From positions 3,056,922-3,120,921 of the forward strand of contig NC_064756.1 of NCBI RefSeq assembly GCF_011397635.1: 64,000 nucleotides of DNA. Direction: 5' to 3'. The stretch comes from Epinephelus fuscoguttatus. Lineage: Eukaryota > Chordata > Actinopteri > Perciformes > Serranidae. This document shows, piece by piece, positions 29,780-41,300 of this stretch. Numbering within the stretch: the stretch's first letter is position 1; each line of letters starts with the position of its first letter. The notes under the pieces are model-generated. The model had not been told where the DNA came from and did not search any database. It worked only from the letters and a program-made list of their open reading frames with translations. The translations under genes and the position numbers were made by a program.

Positions 29780-31984
29780 CTTATTTCAAAAATTACACTT
29801 TTAGTATGTTCTTTTCCCATGTGAACTACCAGTGCGCCCACTTTGAAGTCAATACAACATATAAACACTTTAACTATCTGCCTTTCAACGTGCTGCCTCA
29901 ACTACTAATGTACAGTTTCAGCCCACTAACTATCCCACTATTGGCAATGGTACTACTGTACTTTCAATAAAGCAATCGTACTATCAAACTCACAAACACT
30001 CTGTCTGAATACATTGCTCTTCTTAATGGGTTCAGTTGACTATTTAATCTGCAGTTTCCTATGACCTGTATCCCAAACACCCACCATGTGAAACTGTATG
30101 TGGGCAACTGTGCACTCAGTGGATATGGACTAGTTTATAATATAGAGGAACCAGAGAAAAATGCAAAATTCAACATTCAATTTGACATGTGTTTCTAAAA
30201 TATGTTTCTGTTATTATAATTGTTTTTTATCAGAATGAAACAACAAACACTATTTTTATATTGTGACCTTTATATATACTGTCACCACGGGAGATTAAAG
30301 CAGTTATTTTGTTGAAGCTGCTGTGAAAGAGTAAAACATAACCATAGAAATGTTACTCGTGTTTTGGCTGCCATGAGGGAATAATGTAGGAGAACAAATA
30401 AAAAACACTGAAAGTAAACAGGTTTCAAGTACACTCAGTATGAACATTTTATGATGTGACAGACATTCATTATTATCCGTCATTAAGCTTAATTATCTTT
30501 AATCATCTGTCATTGTTTTAGGGTGAAAGTCTGTCTCCAAACCTGCACAAATAAAAGCAAAACAATCTGTGTGCTAGATGAAGCTGTGGTGGATGTTTCA
30601 GTAATTTGGGTGAACTGCTGATGAACTGTGAATTTTAGAAATGTCTCTCTCTGGCAGCTAAAACAACAGTGCCTGTAATTTTAGATGAGATGGGAACATT
30701 TGGACTTAACTGAGACTGATAGGATTGGTCACGTGTCTAGTGTCTCTGATAACAGCTGGGAAATGAATCTGCTTCTTTACCGGAGATGTATTTTTTCTTT
30801 CTCTCAGTCATGTAGTCTGGTTGGCAAGTATTCAGCAGCGTGCTCATTTTCCAGAAGTGATCCTGTATGTTTATCTCAATTCTCAGTTAAAGTACTGTTC
30901 CTGTACAACCTTTTTTTTTTCAGGTGTCCATCTAAATGTTCCGGACACTATTGAACAGCTGTTACCAGTGGTTGTATCCCATCCTACACAGGCTTTCTCA
31001 CTCTGCTTAATTTGTGTGTTCACCATGACAAAAGGTCCTCACTGACTTTGCACTGGCATTATTGTAGACTTTGTGTCCGTGTCACATAGTTCTGAGCCCG
31101 AGCTGTCCAGACATTGAGCACAACGTTAGTTCAGGCAGGATATGATGTCAAGCTCAGCTCACATCCCAGCTACATCAGCTGTCTGTTTGTCACTGATGCT
31201 GCTCTGTTCTGTTCCCGGGGGTCTTTGCTGCTGTTCTCCCTGCCTTAGGCTTTCCATGTAGGCACATGGAAGGGCAGGGAGGTTTGCTCTCTCTGCCTCA
31301 GGCTTTCTGAGTAGGGCCTAGGAAAGGCACACAGGCTGCAGAACAGAGCCATACCACCAAATATAATACTGCAAATAGTTTTGAAAAGTGTTTTTTTACT
31401 AAAGTGGTCCTGACTGAAAGACCTTAAGATTTTTTTTTTTTTTTTTTTTACCTACCACCTCTATGGTTGAGATTTACTGAGGTTTAGGCACAAAAGCAAC
31501 TTGTTTACAGAAAGATGGGGATCATGGTTTTAAGAAACCAGTCACTGCTGAGGAAACAAGACACAAAACACAGTGTCCATGTCGAAGTCACATGCTTAAT
31601 TGACCCATCCACCCACTCTGATGTGTCCTTGGAGATCTTTGTCAATTAAACATAAACGTAACTTCATTTTAACCATTCATAGTCCACATTAAGAAAAAAG
31701 CGATAGAAAAATATTTTCTTTGCATTTTTTGTCTGTTTTTTAATAAGATTTTAAGATGTCACTTCATGGTAATCGTAAGACACAAAGAAAAAAAATCAAA
31801 ATTACAAGCCACATACTGTTATAGTGTATGTTGGCAAACAAACAAATTGTGGAATTAGTGGTATAACCAGCACTACAAAGTCCTCTGCCACTGCACTGGC
31901 GTCACGCCTCTCTCGTGTGTGTTTACAGACAGCGTGCCTGCATCCGTGAATCAAAAGAGGCATGACAGGTGTGATATGTAGCAC
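29780..31984. other. Intergenic, no gene seen
   Basis: Low-complexity T runs (31430-31450) and short frames only. A small hairpin-like pair surrounds 31240-31320 (GGCTTTCCATGTAGG... and GGCTTTCTGAGTAGG...). No exon or known repeat recognised. Confidence 0.5.
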
Positions 31985-32375
31985 AACAGGGTTGGCAACC
32001 TGGTCTCACAACACTCAAAAAAGCACGTTGGCATGATATGTGGCCAGTTGCCATTACTGTCAGGGGGAAATCCGGCAGGACAACAACTTAAGTTAGCTTT
32101 TGTTGCCTAAACCCAACCACGTGCGAGAAAAACGTCAGTTTGCAGTATTGTACCAACGTAGTGCTTTTATTTTGAAAGAGACTGTATGCAAACTGTACAT
32201 TTCCTCACTTCACTTCAATTCAGTTTTATTTATAAAGCCCAATATCACAAATCACAATTTGCCTTTACAGCATACGACATCCCTCTGTCCTCAGGACCCT
32301 CACAGCTCATGAGGAAAAACGAAGTAGAAAGTCCATGACCAAATGTGGATATGTGACGAGGTCGGAGTCAGAATG
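31985..32375 (+). repeat. Family A copy with nested insertion
   Basis: Family A blocks (CAACCTGGTCTCACAACACT; GTCAGGGGGAAATCCGG; CTAAACCCAACCACGTG; GAAAGTCCATGACC) are split at about 32203-32324 by a different common fish repeat (TTTTATTTATAAAGCCCAAT ...). The nesting shows the order of insertion. Confidence 0.6.
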
Positions 32376-32874
32376 TGTTGCAGTTGGCCTCTAGTGTGTA
32401 ATATAACATATAATTTTATAAACAATAACAATGACAAAAATGTCAGTAACAATTATTTACCGTCTCTGTTACGCGGCAGCTGATCTCGTCCTCTGCTCAG
32501 AGGGTTAGGAGCTCCTGGACCTCATTGTTTTTACAATTTGTGGACATTTCTGGCTGCTGTTCATCTTCTTTGAGTTAGCCTCTTACAGCTAACAGCTACT
32601 TTCAAAATCTCTGGCACACATAACATGTTCAAATGTCCGTGCCGCCCATAATCTTGTCCCGCAGACTGTCCCTTTCACACAGACGTTGTTTCGGTGCTGT
32701 TACTACCTTCCGTGGTGGCTTAAAGGCGAAAACACTCTGTCCCCCCATTCCTCCATAGAATATATTTACAAGATCTTATATACAGAACAGCGAGGCAGCG
32801 TAACAGCATGATATTCCCACCTTGAAGAGGCAGTGTAAGTTCGCGATCACACCGAAAGCATTTTAGCAGTTGAA

Positions 32875-33480
32875 GGCAGTTTGTTTTCTGTATTTTTTTT
32901 TAAAGGGATGAAGCTTTTTGCTCGCTGTTTTTGTGTTGCTACGTGCCTTGTGCGCTCTAGGAGCCTGGCATTTTTGCCAGAGCACTTTGAACTCCTCGAG
33001 TTGAAAATACTCCAATCAGATGATTTGAGAGGCGGGCCTTCTGTGGTTGTCATGACAATACGTTTACAGCTGGTAAACAATGGAGGAGAAACTGGTGGTA
33101 GTGGTTGCTGGATACCCAGAGCTATACGGCCTGATGATAGACAGCAGGTTGTCAAACTGCCCCTGAGTCATCCTAAAATATGGAGGAGAAGCTCCTGGAC
33201 CAACTGGTGGTACTCCCCATGATCCAGCCTCTTTTTTAGGGTCTCATGTACCCACACAGATCTCTGTTTATCTGCTGACAGCCTCTCACCCTCAACCAGA
33301 GCTACAGACAGCACCCTCTGCCTCAACATGGCAGGAGCTAGATATTCATTATTGTGAAATAAATATAACAAATAAATAATGGTAGATTGATTACACGGGG
33401 AGCTTAGCGTAAGTGTTAGTGATGGCTTGGTTGCCTGGCAACAATAAAAAGGCACAGCAAGCGTTTCAGCATTCAATAAA
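32875..33480 (-). mobile_element. PIF/Harbinger transposase fragment, copy 1
   Basis: On the - strand, RSVWVHETLKKRLDHGEYHQ followed by LVQELLLH (33171-33265) resembles the N-terminal part of HARBI1-like transposases. The frame then breaks. Sequence 32930-33255 is homologous in reverse orientation to 55822-56220. The catalytic DDE part is absent. Confidence 0.65.
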
Positions 33481-34861
33481 AAACAAAAAAGGCAGTGTGA
33501 TGCGCCTTGAGTTTTGCAACCTGCAAAACACTTTGTGTGTGTTCAGGACCTAAAAGCGGAGAGTGAAACAGGAACCTGTTCCTATTTATATCTGCTCACA
33601 TTTTAATGCTGAGCCTTCAGTTTGTTCTGCCAATGACAGCTGATTTTTTCGGTTCATCTTAAGCTGCTGCTCATAGGGATCTTTGGCTCTTTCAGTTGAC
33701 AGTCTGGTCTGTCAATCGTACAGCGTCTGTACAATGGACAGACCATTGTTTGTCCTCCATGTACAAAACTAACCCTTCATACTAAATAACACATGTTAGT
33801 GAAGAGGACTTTCCTCAACGTACAGAGTCATCCTCTGACACATCTGAGCGGCCCCACATCAAGCTTTGGTGAAAGCTTGTTAATAGCATTGTTTATACAA
33901 TGCACATCGTGTTTAGCTCCGAGCGTTCTGCAAGTATTTGTCATTTCCCTCATCTTGTCGAGTTACTCACCATATAAACCTGTGATTTGCATAAACAAAC
34001 ACAGAGATGTCTGAGTGATTTATGGAGCTGACTCTCCCTGCAGGGCTGTAACATGAAAACTGATCATCCAAAAAATAAGGAGGGATAAGCTGGAGAGGCA
34101 GAGAACGAGACTGAGAAGTTGAACACTCAAAAAGAATACGAGTTAGGAGGCAATGTTTAGCTGTCTGAGAGGAGAGATGGGAGCTCAATGTAACTGATCT
34201 ACTGCCTTGAGCCAAAAAAGGAGGAGTGGGGAGGAGTGACTGAGTGAAAACTGGAGGGAAAGACAGAGGAGCGTGACAGAAGGGAGAGGGAGAGGAGGAA
34301 GGAGAGTGAGTCTGAGGAAGCTCTCTGGTGAGAGATCAGGCTATCACTTTCAACCACGTGGAGACGAACCTCAACAACTCCTGCACAGAGGAGGCAGAAA
34401 TCAGCTGCTGGTGGAGGGAAACTAGCTTCTTCTTCTTCTTCTTCTTCTCCTTTTTGGGGATGTAATGCACAGATCTGCTTTTGGGCATCTTCACCCTGAA
34501 GTCTAAAGTTAAACAGGTGAACCAAAGAGACGTATGAACTCGTTGGAACACCAAGAAAATCTGTCGTTTCTTCGATGGGATTTGGTTTCAGATTGCAGCT
34601 TTTTTTTTTCCTGTGTATTCTTAAATTTCATGTCGTGGTAATCTGGTCCTGCTGTGGACTGTCCGACTGCAGAGTCTACTGAAGAAGTGTAAGTGAAGAT
34701 GAACATGTGATGTTACCCTTCATGGAGAATTTTTAGACCACTTTTGGAAGCCTTTGAACTATTTCACTGTGTTCCCTTAACAACTCATCTGTACCAGAAA
34801 TGAGCTTTTGATTTCAGAACGTTGAGTCTTTACTGATTGTTCTCTGTTCTCTGTTATCCAG
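33481..34861. other. Region upstream of il15l with possible first non-coding exon
   Basis: Purine-rich from 34205 to 34330 with a (CTT)n run at 34423-34449. A GTAAGT at 34689 could be the donor of a non-coding first exon spliced to the acceptor CTGTTATCCAG ending at 34861. No TATA box is obvious. No protein-coding evidence; long - strand frames here are composition artefacts. Confidence 0.35.
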
Positions 34862-35169
34862 ATGTTAAGTGGCAGTCTGGAAGCTGGTGCTTTGCTTGAG
34901 GAATAGAAGAAGAAACGCTCGCTGTAAAGATCTTCTCAGCTGGCCTGGGATTCCATAGGTCCTCTTGGATTACAGGAAGATTTCCTTGTCGCTCAGTGGA
35001 ACTTTTAACACGGACTTCTGCTCTTTAACAAAATCCCCAAGTCAGCTGTGTCGGTTATGAACTTTAAGGGCGAATTCTGAAAATCCCTAAGGCTGTTTAT
35101 CTCCATGAGGACGTCGTAGTAGAGTGAGACAGCAGAGGATAATGTGATGATGGTTTCGCTGCCTGTGCC
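34862..35169 (+). promoter_or_regulatory. il15l: il15l 5' leader with six upstream AUGs
   Basis: Upstream ATGs at 34862 (15-codon uORF ending TAG 34904-34906), 35057 (8 codons to 35080), 35105 (5 codons to 35119), 35142 (ATG directly followed by TGA), 35147 and 35150 (same frame, ending TGA 35174-35176, past the main ATG at 35170). Mammalian IL-15 leaders are known to carry several inhibitory uAUGs, so this likely damps translation. Confidence 0.65.
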
Positions 35170-35313
35170 ATGCTGAGAGGGAGGTTAGCTCTGGCGAGTG
35201 TGTATCTGTGTTTTGTCTGTCTGCTCGGCTTGACGCTGCAAATGCCTGCCAAACCCTGCGCTAACGACATATTCGCAAAACTCGAGGCCCTCGTCGGGGA
35301 AGTCCACAACTTG
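35170..35313 (+). CDS. il15l: il15l coding exon 1: signal peptide and helix A
   Basis: ATG at 35170, 48 codons, donor GTATGA at 35314. The start is chosen because it opens the only frame with a signal peptide followed by a family-like helix; every earlier ATG reaches a stop within 15 codons. Confidence 0.82.
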
Positions 35314-38300
35314 GTATGACATTAATTTTTTTGTCTTTGATATCAGAAAATATATTTTTACTGTGTCATTGCTCAAATTTTATATTCACAGGCCAGTCAT
35401 AAGAAAAAATGTTGGCATTGTACATTTGTGCAAACCATGGATGTTGTAGCAGATGCACTGAAACTTTAGATTTCAGCAATGATGTGGTTAACGTGTGTTT
35501 AGGTTTATGCACAAAAAACAGCACTAGCCGGATTACATTTTTGTAAAATATGATCTAATAGAAGCATAAAAAGAGTAAAAGAGAATGGGACCAATATTGA
35601 ACCTTGGGGGATGCCACAGAAAATAGAAAAAAGTGGCAAAATTATGTAAATGCGTTGACATACTGAAATCATCAAAACTGCCTCAAAAATAAATAGCTTT
35701 ATTTTTAAAAACACTGCGTAATTTCCTTCAGTGGATGGCCACAGTAGTTTTTAATCAAACAAACACCAGAAAATCAACTCAGTCACCAGAAAAAATGTTT
35801 GCCTTGTACATTCCTGCAAACAAGACATGTTGCTTTAGAAAAAAAGCTGCTGGAAAAACAGTGACAGGGCTCCACAAAACAGCCACATTTGGTGACTAAA
35901 AAGCCGCTGAAAAAGAGCATTCACTAAATCTCCCCCGCTTTTGATATTTGTCGGTCTAGAACAGCTGTCTGCAGCTTTGCAGGCATCTCACCCAGATGAC
36001 ACGCCATCCACCATCCCCTCCACCTCCTGATGACAAAGTCAGCTCATATATTATGTCACTTTAGAAACGTTGATATGATATGTGTGAAACATGTAAATGT
36101 AATATATTCATAGTTTGCAGAAACATCCAATGCCTACACAGGTTATCTGTTAAAATGAGATATTTTGAATGCCCGTATCACTTCTCAAGATAAAACCTGT
36201 CAGGCTTCCCGGTTTAGATAATGTTTAATTACTTATCTTGAAAAAATGCAGGATGATCCCACAGTCGTGATTAAATACCCAATTATGAGTGGAGCAATCT
36301 TTGTTATCAGCTTTAATCATTTAATAGAACACAATAAAATGAGTTGCACTGCACAGCTGATGATTTCAGGCTGTGGAAGGAGTGGACGAAAGAATTAATC
36401 TCTCTTTAAGACTTGTCTGTAAAGCTGTCCACAGTCTGTTACTGCATGTTGACAGAGTGGTTAAAAAACATAGTGACACGCTCAGTAATTCTGTTTAAGA
36501 ATAAAAACACAGAAAGACATTATGTGATAACAGTTTCATAACCTGCGTGGACTTTGTACTCGTACTCATCGCCCTCCACTTATCTTGGTCCGGGTCGCGG
36601 GGGCAGCAGCCTCAGCAAAGAAGCCCAGACAGTCCTCTTCCCAGCCACTTCCGTCAGCTCTTCCGCGGGAACCCCGAGGCGTTCCCAGGCCAGCCGGGTG
36701 ATGTAGTCCCTCCAGCGTGTTCTGGGGCGGCCCCGAGGTCTCCTCCCGGTTGGACATGCCCGAAACACCTCCCAAGGGAGGCGTCCGGAAGGCATCCTTA
36801 CCAGATGCCCGAACCACCTCAACTGGCTCCTCTCGATGTGTGGACTTTGTTCAAATCCAAATATTTTTAAAAAGGAGGTTAGTTGGTGGTACGTAGGTTT
36901 AGTCTCAGAAGTCAGGGGGAACGGATTTAGTATAAACTCCGTAGTGCAGTCTTAAGTTTCCTTTATGGGCATCTGATACTCTCTAAAAGAAAATGCTACA
37001 ATTGCATCTTTACTGCAAAGAGCTCTGATGCCTTAACTTTGACTGGAAATGAATATTATTAATTGTAATAAAATAAAATAACATAAAATATAGATAAAGT
37101 ACACACTGCTGATGATAACTAAAAGGGGACTTGATGACAGTGGATAGAAATGTTTATATTTATTTTATTTAGAAAGTGACAGTGCACATTAATGAACATG
37201 ATCACTTACGTCACATTAATGTGCCAGATTTCGCCATACAGGCTCATTTTCATCTGCAGTCCCTGCAGGTTGATGGTGTAAGTGTAAGAGAAAGAGAAAG
37301 AAAAAATACCATACAAAAGCACAGATAAAAACGGATTGATGGCATGTCCACAGACCAGTCTGACCAATCATTGTAGTTTATCTCAAATCACCAAACTCAC
37401 GTCCTCATTTCTGGCTGTGAAGATGCAGACATGTGCCACACCAACACCTCATATTTACCAACAAAATGTAATGCTTAACACCGTGCAAGATCTGATGATC
37501 TGCTCAAAGCAGGGGTAAAATGTTTTGCAACGTGGTGCAACATTGTCATGAAACACATTTCTACCACAAATCACTCTCAGAAAATGGCTGCAACACGTGG
37601 ACAACACACAAGACAAACCACCGTGACAGAGGCTGTTGCACACACATCTGCTGCATGTGCTGAAGGAATCAAGGAGAGTTACTGCGTCAGGGCAGTGTAA
37701 ATCACAAATCACACCCCTGCGGTTTCATTCTCCATATGTAATGAAATACAAAAAAATAAAAAAAACTATTTTTCACCTGCCTTCAGCAGTTTCACTGTAA
37801 AAAAATATTTTGTGTGAACAAGTAAATCTGATATCTTTCAAATATTTTCTTGTGTGCGCAATGAAAAAAAGAACATTTCAGGGACAGTTTCTAACAGGCT
37901 TGTCAGGGATACTCAAGTGATTTAGTTTTATAAATTCAGTGGAACTGCAAATGTATTAAAGGACAGTCAAAAAGCCAAAACAAGCTTTATATATATTTCT
38001 GACAGATGATGTTGTTCTGTGATTTCATTGTGTCTTCATTGTGTTTAATGTGCTGTTCCCAAAATTGACCTTTTGGGGAAATGAAAGTTTTCTGAGTCTA
38101 AGTTTGAATCACTAAATCCTCGATCCTTCGTTTCTCATAATGCAAATTTATGACATCTCTCATGAGACTCTCTGTGCCAGCTGGCAAACAGCTGCTTATC
38201 TGGAACTCCTCACTTGCAGTACATGATGCAGGTGATCTGAAATAAATCTGAAGTGTCACGTCAAAGTCGAGATAACTGATGACATTATACAACAGCTTTC

Positions 38301-41300
38301 ACACGAGGAGTCAACTGAGGTTCATGTGTAAAATTAGCGTAATACCCCTTTAACATTTCCCGTAGCAGCTTCCTTGCAGAAACATGTGATTACATAACAA
38401 CAGTTGTGCAGCAACAAGTCCGCAGGGCATCAAAGCTCTTTTGCACACAGAAGCAGTTCAGACTGAACACAGCAGTGGATGGAATCAAGGGTTCAACCCC
38501 CCGGCTGAAATTGTGCCTTTTATTGTTAGTTTTAAACAAGTCGTAATTTTCTATTTTTACAGCCTCACTTTGGCAGACGACACAGTCCGGCTCCACATTT
38601 TTCATCCTGCACAGTAACATCCAGCTGTTTCATCCTCCAGCTGTTCAGAATCTGAAGAAACATCAGAGCAGGACTTTGCTCCAAACTCACAAATATTTCC
38701 CTCTTGCTTGAATTTATAAAAATATTTCTTTAATGACACTTTCACAGCGGTGTTTCCCCTCTTGTTCTCCGCTGTATGTCTGCAGGGAGCTGCAGGGATT
38801 TACAGTGTGAGAAATGTGAATATATTTATCTTATTCTTAAAATACCAGCATGCTAACATGCTGACAATGACCTGCTGTTGATCAACAGGTGTAATGTTGA
38901 TTACTGTGGTGGAGGAAGTACTGTAACACTTCAGTTAGTAGCCCGGGCTATTATTGGCTTAAAGGGATAGCGCACCCAAAAATGAAAATGCAGTCATTAT
39001 CTACTCACCCATATGCCGAGGGAGGCTCAGGTGAAGTTTTAGAGTCCTCACATCACTTGCAGAGATCCAAGGGGAGAGGAGGTAGCAACACAACTCCACC
39101 TAATGGAGGCTGACGGCGCCCCAGATTCAAACGTCCAAAAACACATCATTGAAACCACAAAATATCTCCACACTGCTCGTCCGTAGTGATCCAAGTGTCC
39201 TGAAGCCCCGACATAAAAAGTTGTTTGGAAGAACATCATTTGAACTCTGTTTTTAGCCTCATTGTAGCCTGTAGCTCTGACTGCCTCTCTGGGCACCGTG
39301 AGACCATGAGACTTTGGCACCGCCTTCATGTGTTTTCATGTGCTTTCGCTGGTCTCACACGCAAGCGCACACACGTGAGCGCGGTGCCCAGAGAGGCAGT
39401 CAGAGCTACAGGCTACAATGAGGCTAAAAACAGAGTTCAAATGAGGTTTTTCCAAACAACTTTTTATGTCGGGGCTTCAGGACACTTGGATCACTACGGA
39501 CGAGCAGTATGGAGATATTTTGTGGTTTCAATGATGTGTTTTTGGACGTTTGAATCTGGGGCGCCGTCAGCCTCCATTAGGTGGAGTTGTGTTGCTACCT
39601 CCTCTCCCCTTGGATCTCTGCAAGTGATGTGAGGACTCTAAAACTTCCCCTGAGCCTCCCTCGGCATATGGGTGAGTAGATAATGGCTGAATTTTCATGT
39701 TTGGGTGCACTATCCCTTTAAATGACGGAACTCATGAGGCCTATATTTGCGACAGGCCTTTAATTCCTTTCACACAAAACTGTTGCTCAGCAGAGATGGA
39801 AAATACAATCAAATTGCTTATTGCAACCAGTATGAATGTTACCTGTATAAGAATTAGGCTTTGAATAACATCAATTATGTGTTATGTTATGACACTCATT
39901 TCACGGCAGAGGATGACACCTCTTTATCCTGTAAAACAATATTCATAACTGAGATCAATATTTATGATTTATATCTTTACACTTTTGATTCTTTTGACTG
40001 GAAGACCCTAGCAGACTAAAGGATTAGAAATAACTTACCGGGGAATCAAGGAATGGACACAAATTCTGACTTAATGACAGCGTCTCTGTAGCATCTCCAT
40101 ATTGACAAAAGTTTAAACATTTATATGTGTATGTGCGATCTAAACGGCTAACTAACGTTAGCTCAAGTTGGTAGTCAACAACTCAGCTTTATGCATCCTG
40201 AGAACTTCTGTAAAACTGCTTTGGAACCAGACCGGGTGTAAAAGAGACAGGGCGCTAAATTGGGACCAGGGTTTTAATTGAAGTTTTGCGGTACTCCATT
40301 ACAAGTAAAATGCATTTAAGATGCTACTTTAGTGAAAATACAGAAGTATAAGCACCAAAACATTCTTAAAGTACAAAAATAAAAGTACTCATAATGCAGA
40401 ATGGCCCATTCCAGAATAACACATACGCCCATCCACCAGGGAAAATGTCAGCACTGATGTTTATGCAAACTACAGCAGTGCGTAGCACCACATTTCTGGC
40501 TCTCTGTGGACCCCCACCCTCACTCTCTAGATCTGTGTCTGTGTCTTTCACACTCACCTTTTGAATTTCTTTTTTTTGTTTGTTTGTTTACAAAGTCACT
40601 TTGCTTTCTTTCTTTTCTTTTTTGGCACCCTGATTTACCTGACAGTGTCACTCCCTTGGCTCTAGCTGCGTTTAGAGACAAATCCCAGTGCAGAGGTGGT
40701 TTCATCTGATGTTGTGAAATACATGTAGCCTATGTCAAAAATGTCAAAAACAAACAATGTGTAATATTTGCTTCCAGAGTACCTGACAGTTGTGCTTAAT
40801 TACAGGGCGTACTTTCCAGAACTGATGTTCACCATCTTGTTTAGCTTGTTAGCGTGCTAACATTAGCTAACTTAAAAGGTATTTGGTTGTAAACCAGAGT
40901 ACTGGACACATTTAAATGTTGACCTAATACAGCTTCTATAGTTCATCATGAGGGGAACATGAATGATGAACCACATTCAATCACAGCCCATCCTGTAGTT
41001 GTTGTGATATTTTACTGTGCATCATACATTTCAATCTCATGTTGGTGCTCGAGTTAAAATCAGTGCATCACCAAAAGCAGTAAGATTCATCCTCTGGGGA
41101 CCATGACCATCTGTACGACATTTCATTGAAATCCATCCAATAGTTGTTAAGATATTTTAGTGTGGATCAAAGTGGTGGACCAACCACCACACTGCTGGCA
41201 GGCTACAAAAACACAACTATATTTCATGTAAAACTTTTGTATATTTAATTATGAATAACTTCAATCCATGGCCTTAACATTTATTTCTATAAGACGATGT

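Noticed and set aside
34199..34554. Glu-rich - strand frames upstream of il15l
   Set aside because: Produced by the (CTT)n and purine-rich tract; no supporting motif.
39048..39632. 135-codon protein with an identical partner on the opposite strand
   Set aside because: Product of the palindrome at 38959-39721.
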